A stretch of 64,000 bases of DNA from Mesostigma viride (taxonomy: Eukaryota; Streptophyta; Mesostigmatophyceae; Mesostigmatales; Mesostigmataceae): positions 2,509,888 through 2,573,887 of the forward strand of contig RPFO01000253.1 of the NCBI GenBank assembly GCA_009746045.1, given 5' to 3'. A program made the position numbers and the translations under genes. The stretch's first letter is position 1. Each line of letters opens with the position of its first letter. Positions 39,764-52,000 of the stretch are shown here, piece after piece. The notes under the pieces are model-generated. The model was not told where the DNA came from, ran no database searches, and saw nothing but the letters and a program-made list of their open reading frames with translations.

Positions 39764-41100
39764 CGCCGGAGCCGAAGGTCACAAATTTCACGTGCACGGT
39801 GCGCGCACCCCTTGCGGAAGTGGCCATGGCGACTGCGTTCAGGCGAAACTACCACACTAGGGCAGGCGAAATGCAAAAATTTTACTCGAATCTAAAAGGA
39901 GATGAGTTTATGATGTTAGTTTGTGGCGGAAATCAGCTGGTTTACAATATCGCTGTTGTTTTTTTATGCCATCGGCATGGGGGGTAATCTGAATTTTTTG
40001 GTCGCGCGGAATGAAATAGAATTCATGATAGCGGCTGTAAAATAGCGGTTTTGGGGGCTGTTCTGACCTTGAAGCAGGCATTAATATCGGTTGCATCGAA
40101 TTCTAAACCGAGCTGGTGCTTTTTGCCAGATTTTCGGCCATTATCGGTAAGTAATTGTTCAGACCTGCGCAGTGCGTGTCTGACCTGTCCATGGAAGAAC
40201 GGCTGTTGTTGCGCGCCTGGGCGAGGGATTTACGAGGGCAAGGTACAGATTTGTCGCGAACGTTATCTGCTATCGGTGCTTTCTTCTATGAGCTCATCGT
40301 TCGAGGTTTTTTGCGTTCTTTTTGGGCAGTTTCCGCCAGCTAGCTCGCCGTCGCTTGCCGTTGTGTTGTCGAATACCTGGCAGCTTTAGATTGTTTTCGT
40401 TGATGTCGTGATCAGGGCCGCTTCAGTCGCAGCCTATAGCTCTTCGGGAAGGTATAAGGCATTTCATAAAACGTGTTCTGGCAAGGATGTTGTGCGTATG
40501 GACGCTTCTTGTTGTTTGAGAGTGACGCACCCTCTCTTCACAGGCCGCAGCGGCATCACAGCGCTCATGCGGTGAAGGGCCGCCAATGGTTTCTTTGCAT
40601 TTTATCGTGCAGGGATGGAAGTGTTATAGTGATGATGATGTTGGAGATATTGCATTTGTGTGACTGCATGTAGATAGCTGGCACCAATGGTTGTTTGAGC
40701 TTTCCTTTGTTATGATGATGTGACAAGACTACAATGTGCTGAGCCAACCATGGTTGACATGCATGACTGCATGCAAGCTATATATACCATGTTCTTACTT
40801 GGTTCCTTGCCCTCCATAGTCCCAGTTTGTCATCCATGCCGGGGAGGACAGTTTAGGAGGTGTTGTTGTGTTGATTAGCTTGGTTGGCATCAACCTTACA
40901 CTCTAACCTGGGAGAAACATAGGAAATGCCGCTTAGGCATGTTAGGGCTACCATCGTCAAGGCTATGCACATATTTACAAGGCTGGCCATGCTGGAGGGA
41001 TGATGAAGACATATGAGGTGCGTGGCCACCCCTTTGTACTTTGTAAACATACTCTGCATGGTTTTGGTGCATGTTGGATGGCATATTAAGTGGCACTGTG
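39764..41100. other. Anonymous DNA
   Basis: No gene is supported. A 62-codon frame near 40155-40343 is open but has no recognisable domain, splice context or homologue that I can name. Confidence 0.4.
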
Positions 41101-41620
41101 GGGTTACTAACTTACTGAGTGGTCCTTAGCGCCTTGTCATGTGGTCATATAGGAAACCCATCAACTTGAGCAGTTCTTGTCGCAATGACCCCCCACATTG
41201 AGCATGCGTTGCCGTCAGCGTGCAAGAGTTGATTATGTGTGCTTTGGTCAGTTTGCAGATGTCTTTGATGAAGAAGGAGGTGCTAGTGTGGCTAAATGGT
41301 TACTCTAATTTCCTTGTAGCGTCTACATGGGTGGCCGTCTTGGAATGGTTGTAACTTGGGCAGTTCTTGTCAGAATGGCGTCAAACCTTGAACATAGGAG
41401 GTACCATATGTGCAGAGAATGGTAGTATGTGGTTTGGCCAGTTTTCATGAGGCTTAGATGTATAAAGGGGTGTTAGTGTGGTTAAATACTAGCTAAAACC
41501 TCCCTTAGCTTCGTCACAGGTGGCAATCCAGGAATATCCATCAAATAGGGCTGCGCTTGTCAGAATGACCTGAAAATTTGGGGCTGCATGTCCCCCAACC
41601 TCTAGTATTTGGGAATATAT
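41100..41620. repeat. Degenerate ~190-bp tandem repeat
   Basis: Three diverged units share GCAGTTCTTGTC(G/A)(C/G)AATG and a GTTAGTGTGGTTAAAT-like block (41170, 41355, 41550 region). Confidence 0.5.
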
Positions 41621-41797
41621 GATTTGGCCCTATTCCATGTGTTTATGATTTGATAATTTTTTTTTTCATTAAAAAAGTACCCTTTTTGCGGGAAAATCCA
41701 TCAATGTGTGTAAACATGATTATTTTGTGCTCAAAATTAGGTAGCATTTCTCAAAAGTCAGGGAACTATATGGGAATATATGATTTGGTCCCAATAT

Positions 41798-42460
41798 CAA
41801 AGAGACAACCAGCGCAGGCCAGAAATCGGGAGAATCCGGACCATGGTAGCTCGAGCCTGCCGTTATCTTTTCCGCGTTTTCGAGTCGTTCAGGATGATGA
41901 AGATGAATGGTGATGGAAATGTGTATCCTTGTGCATTGAAATTATGGCTGGCTTACGTGTGGAGCGACTAGATGACCTAGACGGTGGGGCCGGAAACAGC
42001 ATGCTTGATCAGGGCGTGTGTTTCTAGCCTAGCTGGCCGGGAGTGTCTAGTGGTGAGCACCAGTTGCTGCGATCGCTCTCCCACCATTTACGAGGAAATA
42101 CCCGCAAATGGAAAACCACTGAAAAGGTCTAGCTAGTCAGTCATCACGTTAGCCATGCCATGATTCCAAACGTCCAAGAAACTGCACACGGTGCAAAGGC
42201 AAAAAGCCGGAGGACAGCACTTTCAAATGTGCGGCGGGAACCAAAAGCCCGCGGATGCCAGAAAACATCGTGTTGCGGCAGCGACGCGACGATGTGGACA
42301 ACGAATCCAGTGCCAAGCTCGGAACGGCCGCAATATTCTGATCAGACACTCCGCAAAGGTGAAAACCTTTGCGTTCAGTGCCGGGCCGCGGAAAACGCGG
42401 AAAACGCGATCTGCAAATGAATCCGACCGGAATCGAACTGGGGACCTCTCGCCGCAATAT
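41798..42460. mobile_element. R1 dispersed repeat, copy 1, with nested short element
   Basis: About 0.53 kb starting CAAAGAGACAACCAGCGCAGG and ending GGAACGGCCGCAATAT, nearly identical to 62213-62746. It is flanked by an 11-12-bp duplication TGGTCCCAATAT (41786-41797, 42460-42471). A 115-bp tRNA-related element is inserted near its end. Target duplications of this length suit target-primed retrotransposition. One frame near 42176-42330 reads NCTRCKGKKPEDSTFKC, which could be a relic of coding sequence. Confidence 0.7.
42337..42451 (-). mobile_element. tRNA-related short element, 5'-truncated copy A
   Basis: Flanked by the 9-bp duplication CCGCAATAT. On the minus strand it starts at GAGAGGTCCCCAGTTCGATTCC, a tRNA T arm with a B box one base off consensus, and ends at TCTGATCAGA. 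It corresponds to the last 115 bp of the longer copies at 44180 and 56214. Confidence 0.75.
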
Positions 42461-42471
42461 GGTCCCAATAT

Positions 42472-43040
42472 GTTTGCCCACTGCCCTAGGAAAAATGTGA
42501 CTAGAATAGCGTCTTTTTCTATTTTTAGCGCGTTACCGGTGCCCTGTGGGGGCTAGTACCCCCCCAAGTGGCTGGAAATTTTTTTTTTAATCATATTAAT
42601 GGTCCCCAATCATCATTGGATTTTTAGCACATGCATAGGTATGGTTTCCAGAAAAGTGCCCTTTAGGGGTGTCCCCTCCCCTTAACTAATAAAACACGTG
42701 CTCCCGTTGGGGAGTCACGGAGCACCTGAGTGTGCATAACGGGTAGGGGGGCAGAGACCCCCCCCTTCCCTCACGCTACAGGCATGCCACAGGGTGCTCA
42801 ATCGGACCCGTCTAACTAAACGATCTGGGGCATCCCCTGTGGGTGCAATACATGTCCCGTGTGAGCCTTGCATTGCGATGGAGACGTGAGCAAACAAGCA
42901 GTGCTTTGCCAAGCGCATAGCTAGGCTGGCTGATGTCTGTTGGCTACGGCTGCCAGGTTAGGCTATGCATGGCTACGTTCTACCCTGCATTGGTATTGCG
43001 CTATGGGATGGCGATGTCAAGGTTGCGTCACCCGAGCATT
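42472..43040. other. Anonymous DNA with one dispersed hairpin
   Basis: No gene. It contains a GTGCTCC...GGAGCAC hairpin at about 42698-42726 followed by 200 bp similar to 38470-38640. Confidence 0.45.
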
Positions 43041-43049
43041 GGTTCTAAA

Positions 43050-43570
43050 TGGCTAATCTAGCCCGTAGGGGGCTTCCACAGCTGGTTGATGACTATCAGC
43101 AGGTCCCCGCCCCGCCAGAACACCTTGGGCTTCTTGCATGGGGTCTTGCTTGTGGCGGAGGTATATACTCCGGCCACTGGTTGACCACGTCGCTGCTGCT
43201 GCTGAGCGGGGGTCAGGTCTTCGCCAATCCAGCGTCCAGGAGAGGTCGTGCAGCTTCTTGCAGCACGACAGGTCCTCCTTGCGAACGTGGACAGCGTAGC
43301 CCACACGAAAGATTGACCGCACCATATTGGTGACGTCGCGCCGTCCAGCTTTTTCTCGAGGTCCACTGTGAGGGTCCACATCTCAGCACCATACGTGAGA
43401 ACCGGGAGGACCAGGACCTTGAAGAGGTCCTGCTTCTTGCGCTTGCCCAGGGGCTTGCGCCCGAGGGCGTTATATTGGCTGAGTGCTTGCCAGGCGCGAG
43501 GGAGATTCCAAGGAGACAACCATGCAATGTCGGCCTCACAGCTGGGATAAAAGGAATACCAGTTGAGGGC
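43050..43570 (-). pseudogene. LINE ORF2 internal fragment (post-RT region)
   Basis: The minus-strand frame reads KKQDLFKVLVLPVLTYGAEMW and VDLEKKLDG, then after a frameshift MVRSIFRVGYAVHVRKEDL. The LVLPVLTYGAE(M/T)W block is a hallmark of non-LTR retrotransposon RT thumb regions. No RT active site is present, so this is a decayed piece. The matching LDGAITNMLRSIFRVGYA stretch occurs near 62030-62060. Confidence 0.7.
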
Positions 43571-44170
43571 ACCCTTGACTAGCTTGTAGGTTCACACTGC
43601 ATGGACGCATACAATCATTGAGAATGATAAATTACGGTGGTGAGATGGGCATGCAACATAAGGAAAACCCCGAAAAGAAGAAGAACCCTAAAGAAAATAA
43701 TAGTTATCTGACACGGGCATGCAAGGATCACGCCAGCTGCACAAGGTGCAACTAACTACATCACAAAACTAGACACGCAGCAACATCGCTACGTACCGAC
43801 CCACCAGCCACCAGGCCTGGGAGGGATCTAGACCGCATGGGTCGCGACAAAGTCAGCTCGGGTGCGGTGGAACAACACATCATGGTTGTCTCCTTGACAT
43901 CAGCCACGGTGCGAGTGTTGGCGAGTGGTCAACAGGCGCTGCCGCCAATTACGAGGGCTACGTGCGGGCAGACCACGGGGCGGTCTGACCCTCAACTGGA
44001 CGCATACATGGCGCGTCTACGGTACGCAGATCAAGGAGACAACGGTACGTTGATGCACGCGGGGGCTGACAAATTTGATCGGTCCCATCCAATCATAAAG
44101 TTAGATCAAGTGAGACAACTATTCCACCCCATCCATCATGAAATATGTGCTACATGGCCTCCCCACGGAG
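43571..44170. other. Anonymous DNA
   Basis: No gene or repeat recognised. Confidence 0.4.
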
Positions 44171-44179
44171 GCATGTTAT

Positions 44180-44632
44180 TCTGATCAGACACTCCGCAAA
44201 GGTGAAAACCTTTGCGTTCAGTGCCGGGCCGCGGAAAACGCGGAAAACGCGATCTGCAAATGAATCCGACCGGAATCGAACTGGGGACCTCTCGCACCAA
44301 TTTTGCTGACTATAGGACGGACGTCTCCGGTTACCATGGCATCGCCAACTTACACCTACAGTCATCCGCAAAAGTTCTCCTGTCCGGGGAGTGATGCAAG
44401 CCTTTCGGATTTGGTACTAGATAAATCACTCGAGATCTGTGTGTAGGAGTACTACACACGTGTCTGCACGCGAGACTTGTTCAGTCTCGCACCGTGAGAC
44501 GGGCTGAACACGGCTGAATCCTTCTTTAGAAGGGGGCGTAGCCGGTACTATCGAAATCAGCCAAGCGTATATTCTGATCAGACACTCCGCAAAGGTGAAA
44601 ACCTTTGCGTTCAGTGCCGGGCCGCGGAAAAC
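44180..44632 (-). mobile_element. tRNA-related short element, full copy B (453 bp)
   Basis: Flanked by the 9-bp duplication GCATGTTAT. About 63 bp at one end (TCTGATCAG...GCGGAAAACG) is repeated at the other end. On the minus strand the order is a tail copy, a 250-bp unique body, a partial tRNA (TCCGTCC acceptor-like half pairing with GGTCGGA; B box AGTTCGATTCC), then the tail. It is the same length as copy C. A SINE-like dimer or read-through unit is likely. Confidence 0.75.
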
Positions 44633-44639
44633 GCATGTT

Positions 44640-45825
44640 ATAATTTAATTTAATTTAATTTAATTTTTTTAACTATTCCTGTATAATTAATTATTAGTCA
44701 TGCAGTCCGTTGGCCCCGTTGGTCCATGCATGCATGGAATGAGTTAGGCACATGCACAAATAGCCACACGAGCAGCTAGCCTGCCTGCATGCATTCCTTT
44801 ACGAACCAAACTCTGCATTATCTTCTTGAGAATATACATAAAATGGAAAATAATTGTGCACACTACATGAAGGGGGTAACAAAGCAAGTTGCCACATAGC
44901 TAACAAGATGTTCTTTACTGTAGCCCTTGAAGTGTTATGAGACCAACCGTCGTGTTCAAACCATTTCAGTTAATCAAGGTTTGCCCCACGAATGCCTGAG
45001 ACAAAAACTGATAAACATCATAAGCGTTAATATCACAATTGACGCCAGTCCTTAGACAGGTCCCTTGGCAACCTCCAAAGTTAGGCAATGTGTGGAGCTG
45101 CCACCGGTGACCTCGCGATCTGGGTGAGACAGGCCAGATGACACGGATGCAACATCGGAGGGCACAGTGTGTGAGCTTATCAGACATGCAAACCCATCTG
45201 CTTATCAGACGTGTAAACCCATCTACAGGCCCTGCAGTACCTCCAACTCTCCTTCCTCAACATGATCAGCATGTAACCACCAACAGGGATACAATGTACC
45301 GTGCCGCCCAAGTGCATGTTATCCACCCCGATCACCATGAGTTCCTAACAGGTTCGTGAGAACAAAGGCACGAGCTTCCTACTCCAGGGTCCCTGCCGCT
45401 TCCCATAATGTTTTGGCCCCTTGCCACCACTCCGCCAGGCTCCCCATCCTCCACCAACCAGGATATCGTCGCTTATGGCCTCACTGCTACCACCAGCCTG
45501 AATGAGCCTTGCTGGAGAAGTGCCTTGAACTGCTGAACCAAAGTACAACCAAAGTATAACCGTCTAAGAGGCAACACACAGGCAGACCCACGCGCATGCG
45601 CATACCAGGACAAGCAAACAGACACCAAACACTGTGCTCCTACTCCTCTCAACAAATATTCTTTCAATGCATGTCTTGTATTCTTATGTCGGCTCTGCTC
45701 ACCCAGCCATCTATCCATCAAAAAAGTGCGTGGAAAGGAAAGCTAACCCGGCCAGCCTTTGCATCGCCCATGCCCCTTGCTGAACACATACCTAGCGCTC
45801 CCCCCTACAAACACGTTGCGCCGCT
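44640..45825. other. Downstream flank of the host gene
   Basis: No gene seen. A short AATTT microsatellite lies at 44642-44668. The polyadenylation signal of the host gene (minus strand) should lie within the first few hundred bases below 45826, but none is certain. Confidence 0.4.
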
Positions 45826-46092
45826 CTAACTCCCATCGTCATCGAACGTGTTGGTGCGCGTCATGGACGTCACTTCCGTGTCATCGGTCACCACCGCTGC
45901 TGCCACGCGTGCCGATCGCTGTGTCTGGTTATGGACCGCGGCCGCGGCAGCAGCGGCGCTGTGTGCGGCCGCCAGCTCCTGGGCAGCCTGCTGCGCGGCG
46001 AGCACATCCTTGAGGGGCAGCGCCTTGAGCGTGGACACGCTGCGCGCCTTGACGGCGGAACGGTCCATGAAGCCGAGCGCGGGCTTCTTGCG
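45826..46092 (-). CDS. Host gene exon 10 (end)
   Basis: 88 codons plus TAG at 45826-45828. It reads RKKPALGFMDRSAVKARS, an Ala-rich helix, then a Thr/Asp tail. The phase-0 acceptor requires the second AG of CCAGAG|CGC; use of the first AG would give another open frame ending at about 45888. The choice rests on composition. Confidence 0.65.
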   Translation of the reverse strand, partial: RKKPALGFMDRSAVKARSVSTLKALPLKDVLAAQQAAQELAAAHSAAAAAAAVHNQTQRSARVAAAVVTDDTEVTSMTRTNTFDDDGS

Positions 46093-49000
46093 CTCTGGGG
46101 GGGTGAGGGGGGGAGCGAAAGGGGAGGGGGGGAGTAGGAGGGGGCCAAGCAAGGGATGGTGGTGCGGCTTGGTTTAGTCTGAGGAGGTGCATTCCGTTGG
46201 GTTGGGTTGGGTTGGGTTGGGTTGGGTTGGGTCGGGTCGGGTTGGGTCGGGTCGGGTCGGGTCGGGTTGGGTCGGGTCGGGTCATCTCGGGTCGGGTCGG
46301 GTCGGGTCGGGTCGGGTCGGGTCGGGTCGGGTCGGGGTCGGGTTGGGTCAGGTCGGGTTGGGTTGGGTTGGGTTGGGTTGGGAAAGGTAGGGCGTGGTGC
46401 GGAGAAACGCGGCGGTGAGACGTGTGGCATGCATGCCATGAGTGACATGATGAAGTGTGCCAAGGCAAGCGCCAAGCGAACCTCGTAAACACCATCAATA
46501 ACATAGGAAACCCAAGGCAAAATACAGAAGTTGAAATAACCAGGAAACACTTCAAGTCGCGCATTCCAAAGATTCCATCACGGATACCACACACCAGAAC
46601 TCATAACAGAACCCTCGTATGGGGTATCCCGCTCACACACAGGAAAATTGCTTTTTGTTCACGTCATGAGCCGGTGGCGGCGCCGGTGGCAGCGGTGGCC
46701 ACATGACCGGCTGCCAATTTCGTGTGGGAAGAATGCCAGGCTATGCGAGGGCGACCCCTTCAGTCCGATTGGCTAGCCCTAGTGCTTGACAGTATGCAGG
46801 CAGCCTGTAATGTCATGTAGGCCCTATGCATGCCACCATTAAGGCACGTGAAAGGAATTAATGCATGAACCAATGAATGAATCCATGAATGAATCAACTA
46901 GTGAATTATCAATTCATAAATGCATGAATGCGGGCATCACTCACGGCTCCCATTGTTCATGACTTCGTCCTCCTCACTCTCGTAGAACAAATTGCTGTCG
47001 TCGTGGTCCTCCTCGCTGTCGTTCTCCCACGAGGGCGAAACCATGCGAGCCACCTGGCAGCATCCGGGAGGACAATGGGACACGAGGTGGCGATCCTAGT
47101 CAGGACCCGTTATAGCCACGTCCTTGTCTACCTCTTAGAAAACGTGCACAGACAAAGTGGTGTCCATGCTCAGATGGTAATTAGGACACCCCACCTTTCC
47201 ATGCCCCCATGCCCCCATGCCCCCATGCCCCCATGCCCCCATGCCCCCTTCCCATCACCTTTTCTGCTATCGCCTTCCCCCCGTTTCTCCCCTTCCCCCT
47301 CGGTCCTCGCATACTCCTTCCTCCTTATGTCCCCCAAAAGCCCCTCATAGCCCCCCAAAGCTCCCTGTCAAAAGTCTTCCAGACCCCCTAACCCCAGAAA
47401 GACACTCCCCCGCCCACCCGCTTCTCCACCCCCCCCCCAAAACCCACCGGCGAGAGCAGCCCGGCGTTCTTCTTTCGCCACATCAGCTTCTGCATGTTGA
47501 TCGCGTCGGCACTCACGGCCATGCGGCCCGACAAGACCTCCGGGTCCACCACCGCCAGCAGCACCTCCAGCACGCGCCCGCTCTCCCCCAACAGCCTTAC
47601 CAGCTCCTCGTGGACCTCCAGCGGCTCCGACCCATCCCCGCCGCCACCGATCACCATCCCCTCCTCGTCTGCACCACCCTCACCGATGCTGACCAACGCG
47701 TTGCTCACCGACCGGAGGTCGCCGGCCCCGCTATGGACCTCGTCCTCCTCATCCTCATCTGACAGGAGTGACGAGAGCGATGTAGCGCGTGCGAGTGCGG
47801 ACAATTTATTGGAAGAATCCCCCTCGCCGGTGCTTGTGCTCGTGTTTGCTTCCTCGCTCATGCGTCCCGACTTGACCGAGGGGGAGCCAGGGCCCCCTGA
47901 CCCAGACACCACTGAGACCACGGGCGCGGGGCTACCCCCATCCTCGCCCTCGCTATCGGCCGAGAGGCCACTCACGGGGGACTTGACACGTTGGAGCTGC
48001 GAGAGCGAACGGCGCCGCCCGTGGTCCTTGATCACCTTGTCCAGCTCCTTGTGGGGTGGTTGCGGGTGCGGGTGTGAGTGGCTGCGGCCGCGACCGTGCT
48101 TGGGACCTGCGTCCTTGGCGGGTCGCTGCGGCTGCGCAGTCTCCGCCATGACGGCTTCGACGCGGAAGACCAGGTTGACCAGGCCGTCGCGCGCGGTGAG
48201 GAGGGTCTGTGGGGGCAGCCGGCACGTGAAAGTTTGGATTCAATTAAAACTCTCATGCATTGCACAAGGCACACGGCACGTGGCAAATGGCGCACGGCAC
48301 ATAAAAATTGGAATGAAACCACACTACGCCTCAAGCATGGCCCATGACAAGTGTGCCATTGATTGCTTGATCGGTTGCTTGGCTCCCTAGGTGGCTGGCC
48401 CCGCGCGAGGGAGCACGATGGGTGTGCGCACGACACGCACGCAGGCATCAGTGAGACAGCCCCTGATGGGCATACTTGCATATTTCGTTATGCTTCGCGG
48501 CAGACCCTATAACGCAGTTGGCTTCCACTTCTTTACTTACTGATCATCGTTTCCAGCCAGAGGACATTTGGCAGGTTGGCATGTACAGTGCAACGCCGGC
48601 CCCTGGTTACCCTGTGGCTTTAAGAACCAGGGCAAGTGCCATTCCAATCTCAGAGCTGGGCCGGCACCGAATTCCGCTCTTCCCTGCCATCACCCACCAC
48701 CTCGCATGCCGTTAATCCCACCCCACCCCACCCCCACCCCCACCCCACCCCCACCCCCACCCCCACCCCCACCCCCCACCCCCACCCCACCCCCACCCCA
48801 CCACCCCCACCCCCGCTCCCCCCCGCTCCCCCTTCCCCCCCTTCCCCCCTTCCCCCCTTCCCCCCTTCCCCCCTTCCCCCCTTCCCCCCTTCCCCCCTTC
48901 CCCCCTTCCCCCCTTCCCCCCTTCCCCCCTTCCCCCCTTCCCCCCTTCCCCCCTTCCCCCCCTTCCCCCCTTCCCCCTTCCCCCCTTCCCCCCTTCCCCC

Positions 49001-52000
49001 TTCCCTTCCCCCCTTCCTTCCCCCTTCCCCCCTTCCCCCCCCCCCCCTTCCCCCCTTCCCCCCTTCCCCCTTCCCCCTTCCCCCCTTCCCCCCTTCCCCC
49101 CTTCCCCCCCGCCCCGCTCACCTTTTCCATCTTGCTCCACTTGCGCCACACCTGCGTGACCGACTTGGCAGCATTGCGGATTTCCTCCCGTGTGTCGTTG
49201 ACCACCTTGCTGCGAGCCCACACAGCAACGGGGGGGAAGGGAGAGGGGCACAAGGGTGTGTGTGGGGGGAGGAATCAACAAACCCAAACAAGAGTGATAG
49301 CGGTGGTGGGCTAGCGCACGGCAAGGAAAGGGGTTTGACGTCACGATGCGTGACAGCCACGGTGGGCGAGCACATGGCATGGCGAAGCGGGGGTGGGGAG
49401 GTAACTCCCAGAATACAACGTGACAGCGGCGGTGGGCGAGCGCGTGGCATGGGGAGGCGGGGGTCAGGAGGTAACTCCCAGAATACAACGTGACAGCGGC
49501 GGTGGGCGAGCGCATGGCATGGGGAGGCGGGGGTCAGGAGGTAACTCCCAGAATACAACGTGACAGCGGCGGTGGGCGAGCGCATGGCACTTGGGGGAGA
49601 GAGTTGGCATCACAGTATGTGAGAGGGACGGCACGTGGCGGCCATGCCACAAGAGACAGGGTAGGGGCCCATGCCACACATAGGGCAGCTGGTGGTCACA
49701 CCAGGCGCAAGATGGTACCAAAGGGTTACTGGCGAAGACATTTCTCACATGAGCAACTGCTTGTTTTGTGCCGTGTTCACCCAAGCAACAGCGGTCGTCC
49801 CCTCACCGGAGAAGTCCGAGTGCATCCCTTGTGGGTCCCTTTCCTGGGAGGAGCTACTTGTCCCATCGCCCCTCATCGGAGCCGCGACCTGCAATTTCTT
49901 TCCTCCCCGGAACGGCCTGTCGGAGTCCTGCATCCCCTCACCCAAGCAAACGCATGCCATGCCCCTTCAAACCAAGCGACCGCGGGCATCGCCTCACCTG
50001 ATCGACTACATGCCATCTCCTTTCCACTTCCTCACCTGAGGAATTCGGTGTCGTGCGTCGCGCGGAAGATCTCGCGCTCCTTGACCAGCGCGGCCAGCTC
50101 CGTGCGCTTCTCGGCGTCACTGTAGAGAGTACATGCAGGGACGTATGGGGAGACAGCGGCGGAGCATAGACTGGGCCAACGGGTTCAAGGAAAGGATCCA
50201 CGCGCTTGATGATCCATGTCGCAGCAGAACGTTAAAGAAGACACGTTGGGGTGGCGGCGACAGGTACACATCAGTTTATGAGCCAAGCCAGCGCGCTTCT
50301 CTGTGTCGCTGTAGGAAGAGTTGTGGTATGAAGGAGGTGGCAGGGTAAGTAATATAAAAGAAATGACTGAGTTTGTGCATGAGTTTGTTGAACGGAGCTC
50401 GTTTATGGATTAGCTCCGCGCACTTCTCCGTATTTCTGCGGGGAAAGGAGAGTCACATTGGTGGGGCGGCAGCGTGTGACACCAATTAGAACCGTGAGCA
50501 AGCCCCACATGCTCCTCCGTGTTGCTGCGGGAAGGGGTATGCAGTTGGTTGGTTGGTTGGCAGGGCATGAAAGGAATTCAATATGAGGATTTCGACAACA
50601 GCATTTTGATGTGAGAAGGATGGGTCCACGCGTTTTTCCGTATCGCTCTTCAGGGGGGTGGGGTTGCGACATCAGCGTGCCAAGCAGCTGCCACAGTCTG
50701 TACAAGAAGCTCCTAGTCCATCTGTTCTGGACTGGATGCAGTCGCCCCTGCCACCCCCAGCCCCCTACCCCCCCCCCCACACACACACACACGGTCCCAC
50801 CTGAACATCACCCTGGCCTTCACGTTTTCTTGCATCAGGCAGTCTGCTGTCTTTACCATTCCAAGCACTCTCATGTACTACTTACATATGCTGGCGCTCG
50901 TCCAGCACGCTCTTCCAGTGGGCCTGCGTGTCCATCTGAGGGTGCCGCGAGGTTGGGACAAGCATGAGGGTGCATGGGGCGGGGACGCGCATCCACCATG
51001 GGGTGCAGGCAAGGATGAGCGGGCCCCGGATGGGGGCGACGCGCACGCAAGCACGAGAGAAACCACACACACATACACACACGCACCACACAGACGGCAG
51101 CACAAGGGAAACAACAAAACGCGAGCCGTGAGTTGTGACAACAAGGCATGCAGCCGGGCAACGTGAGAAGGTCATCCGGTGTATGCGGTAGGGAAACAAA
51201 GCGAGGGAGGCGGGGATGGCAGGGAAGAAGAACATCTTTGGAGATGTTTGAAGCCATCTTTAGACATTGCCTCTGATCAGGCTGTGTTATCACAAGTCCA
51301 GGCATACGTCTGTGTCATCACAACTCCAGGCATATGTCTGAGGCCCCTTAACGAATGTTCCCACTCAAGCTTGTGGGCCTCACTGGCTGCCGTTGCTTTC
51401 GCACACACACACACACACATGCCGCGGCAGGTTGTTCAAATCCCCAAACTGCCCACGCGTTCACTGTGCACCTTCACTTTTAAAGCAAGGAAGCGAGTCC
51501 ACAGTCTTGTGGCAGCAACCGCTTCTTCGTGTGGCACCCCCCGCTTCCATCAAAAGCAGCCACCGCTTCTTCGTGCGGCGCCCCCCGCTTCCATCTAAAG
51601 CAGCCACCGCTTCTTCGTGCGGCACCCCCCGCTTCCATCTAAAGCAGACACCGCTTCTTCGTGTGGCACCCCCCGCTTCCATCTAAAACAGCCACCGCTT
51701 CTTTGTGCGGCACCCCCCGCTTCCATCTAAAGCAGCCACCGCTTCTTCGTGTGGCATCCCCCGCTTCCAGCAGCCACCGCTTCTTCGTGTGGCAACTAAC
51801 GTTTACATCTAAAACAGAAACCGTGGGCTTGTGTGGCACGCGTGCCATAACAGAGTTCCACCCACCACATTGCGATACCAACGCATTCCCTGCAACTCGC
51901 CCCTGCAAATGGTTGCGCTGCCCACTCACCACGTTGCGGAATGCCGTGAGGATGTCATCGGGGTCGGCTGACCCGTTGGCCCGCGCCCGGAGCTCCGCAA

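Noticed and set aside
39159-39860. Poly-Gly, poly-Val and poly-His frames
   Set aside because: Artefacts of the (GGT)n tract.
42412-42451. A tRNA gene at the B-box-like site
   Set aside because: The same sequence occurs in three dispersed copies with target duplications and lacks an anticodon arm; treated as a retroelement.
46196-46386. Interstitial telomere repeat
   Set aside because: The units are GGGTT/GGGTC, not the TTTAGGG or TTTTAGGG types known from green plants and algae.
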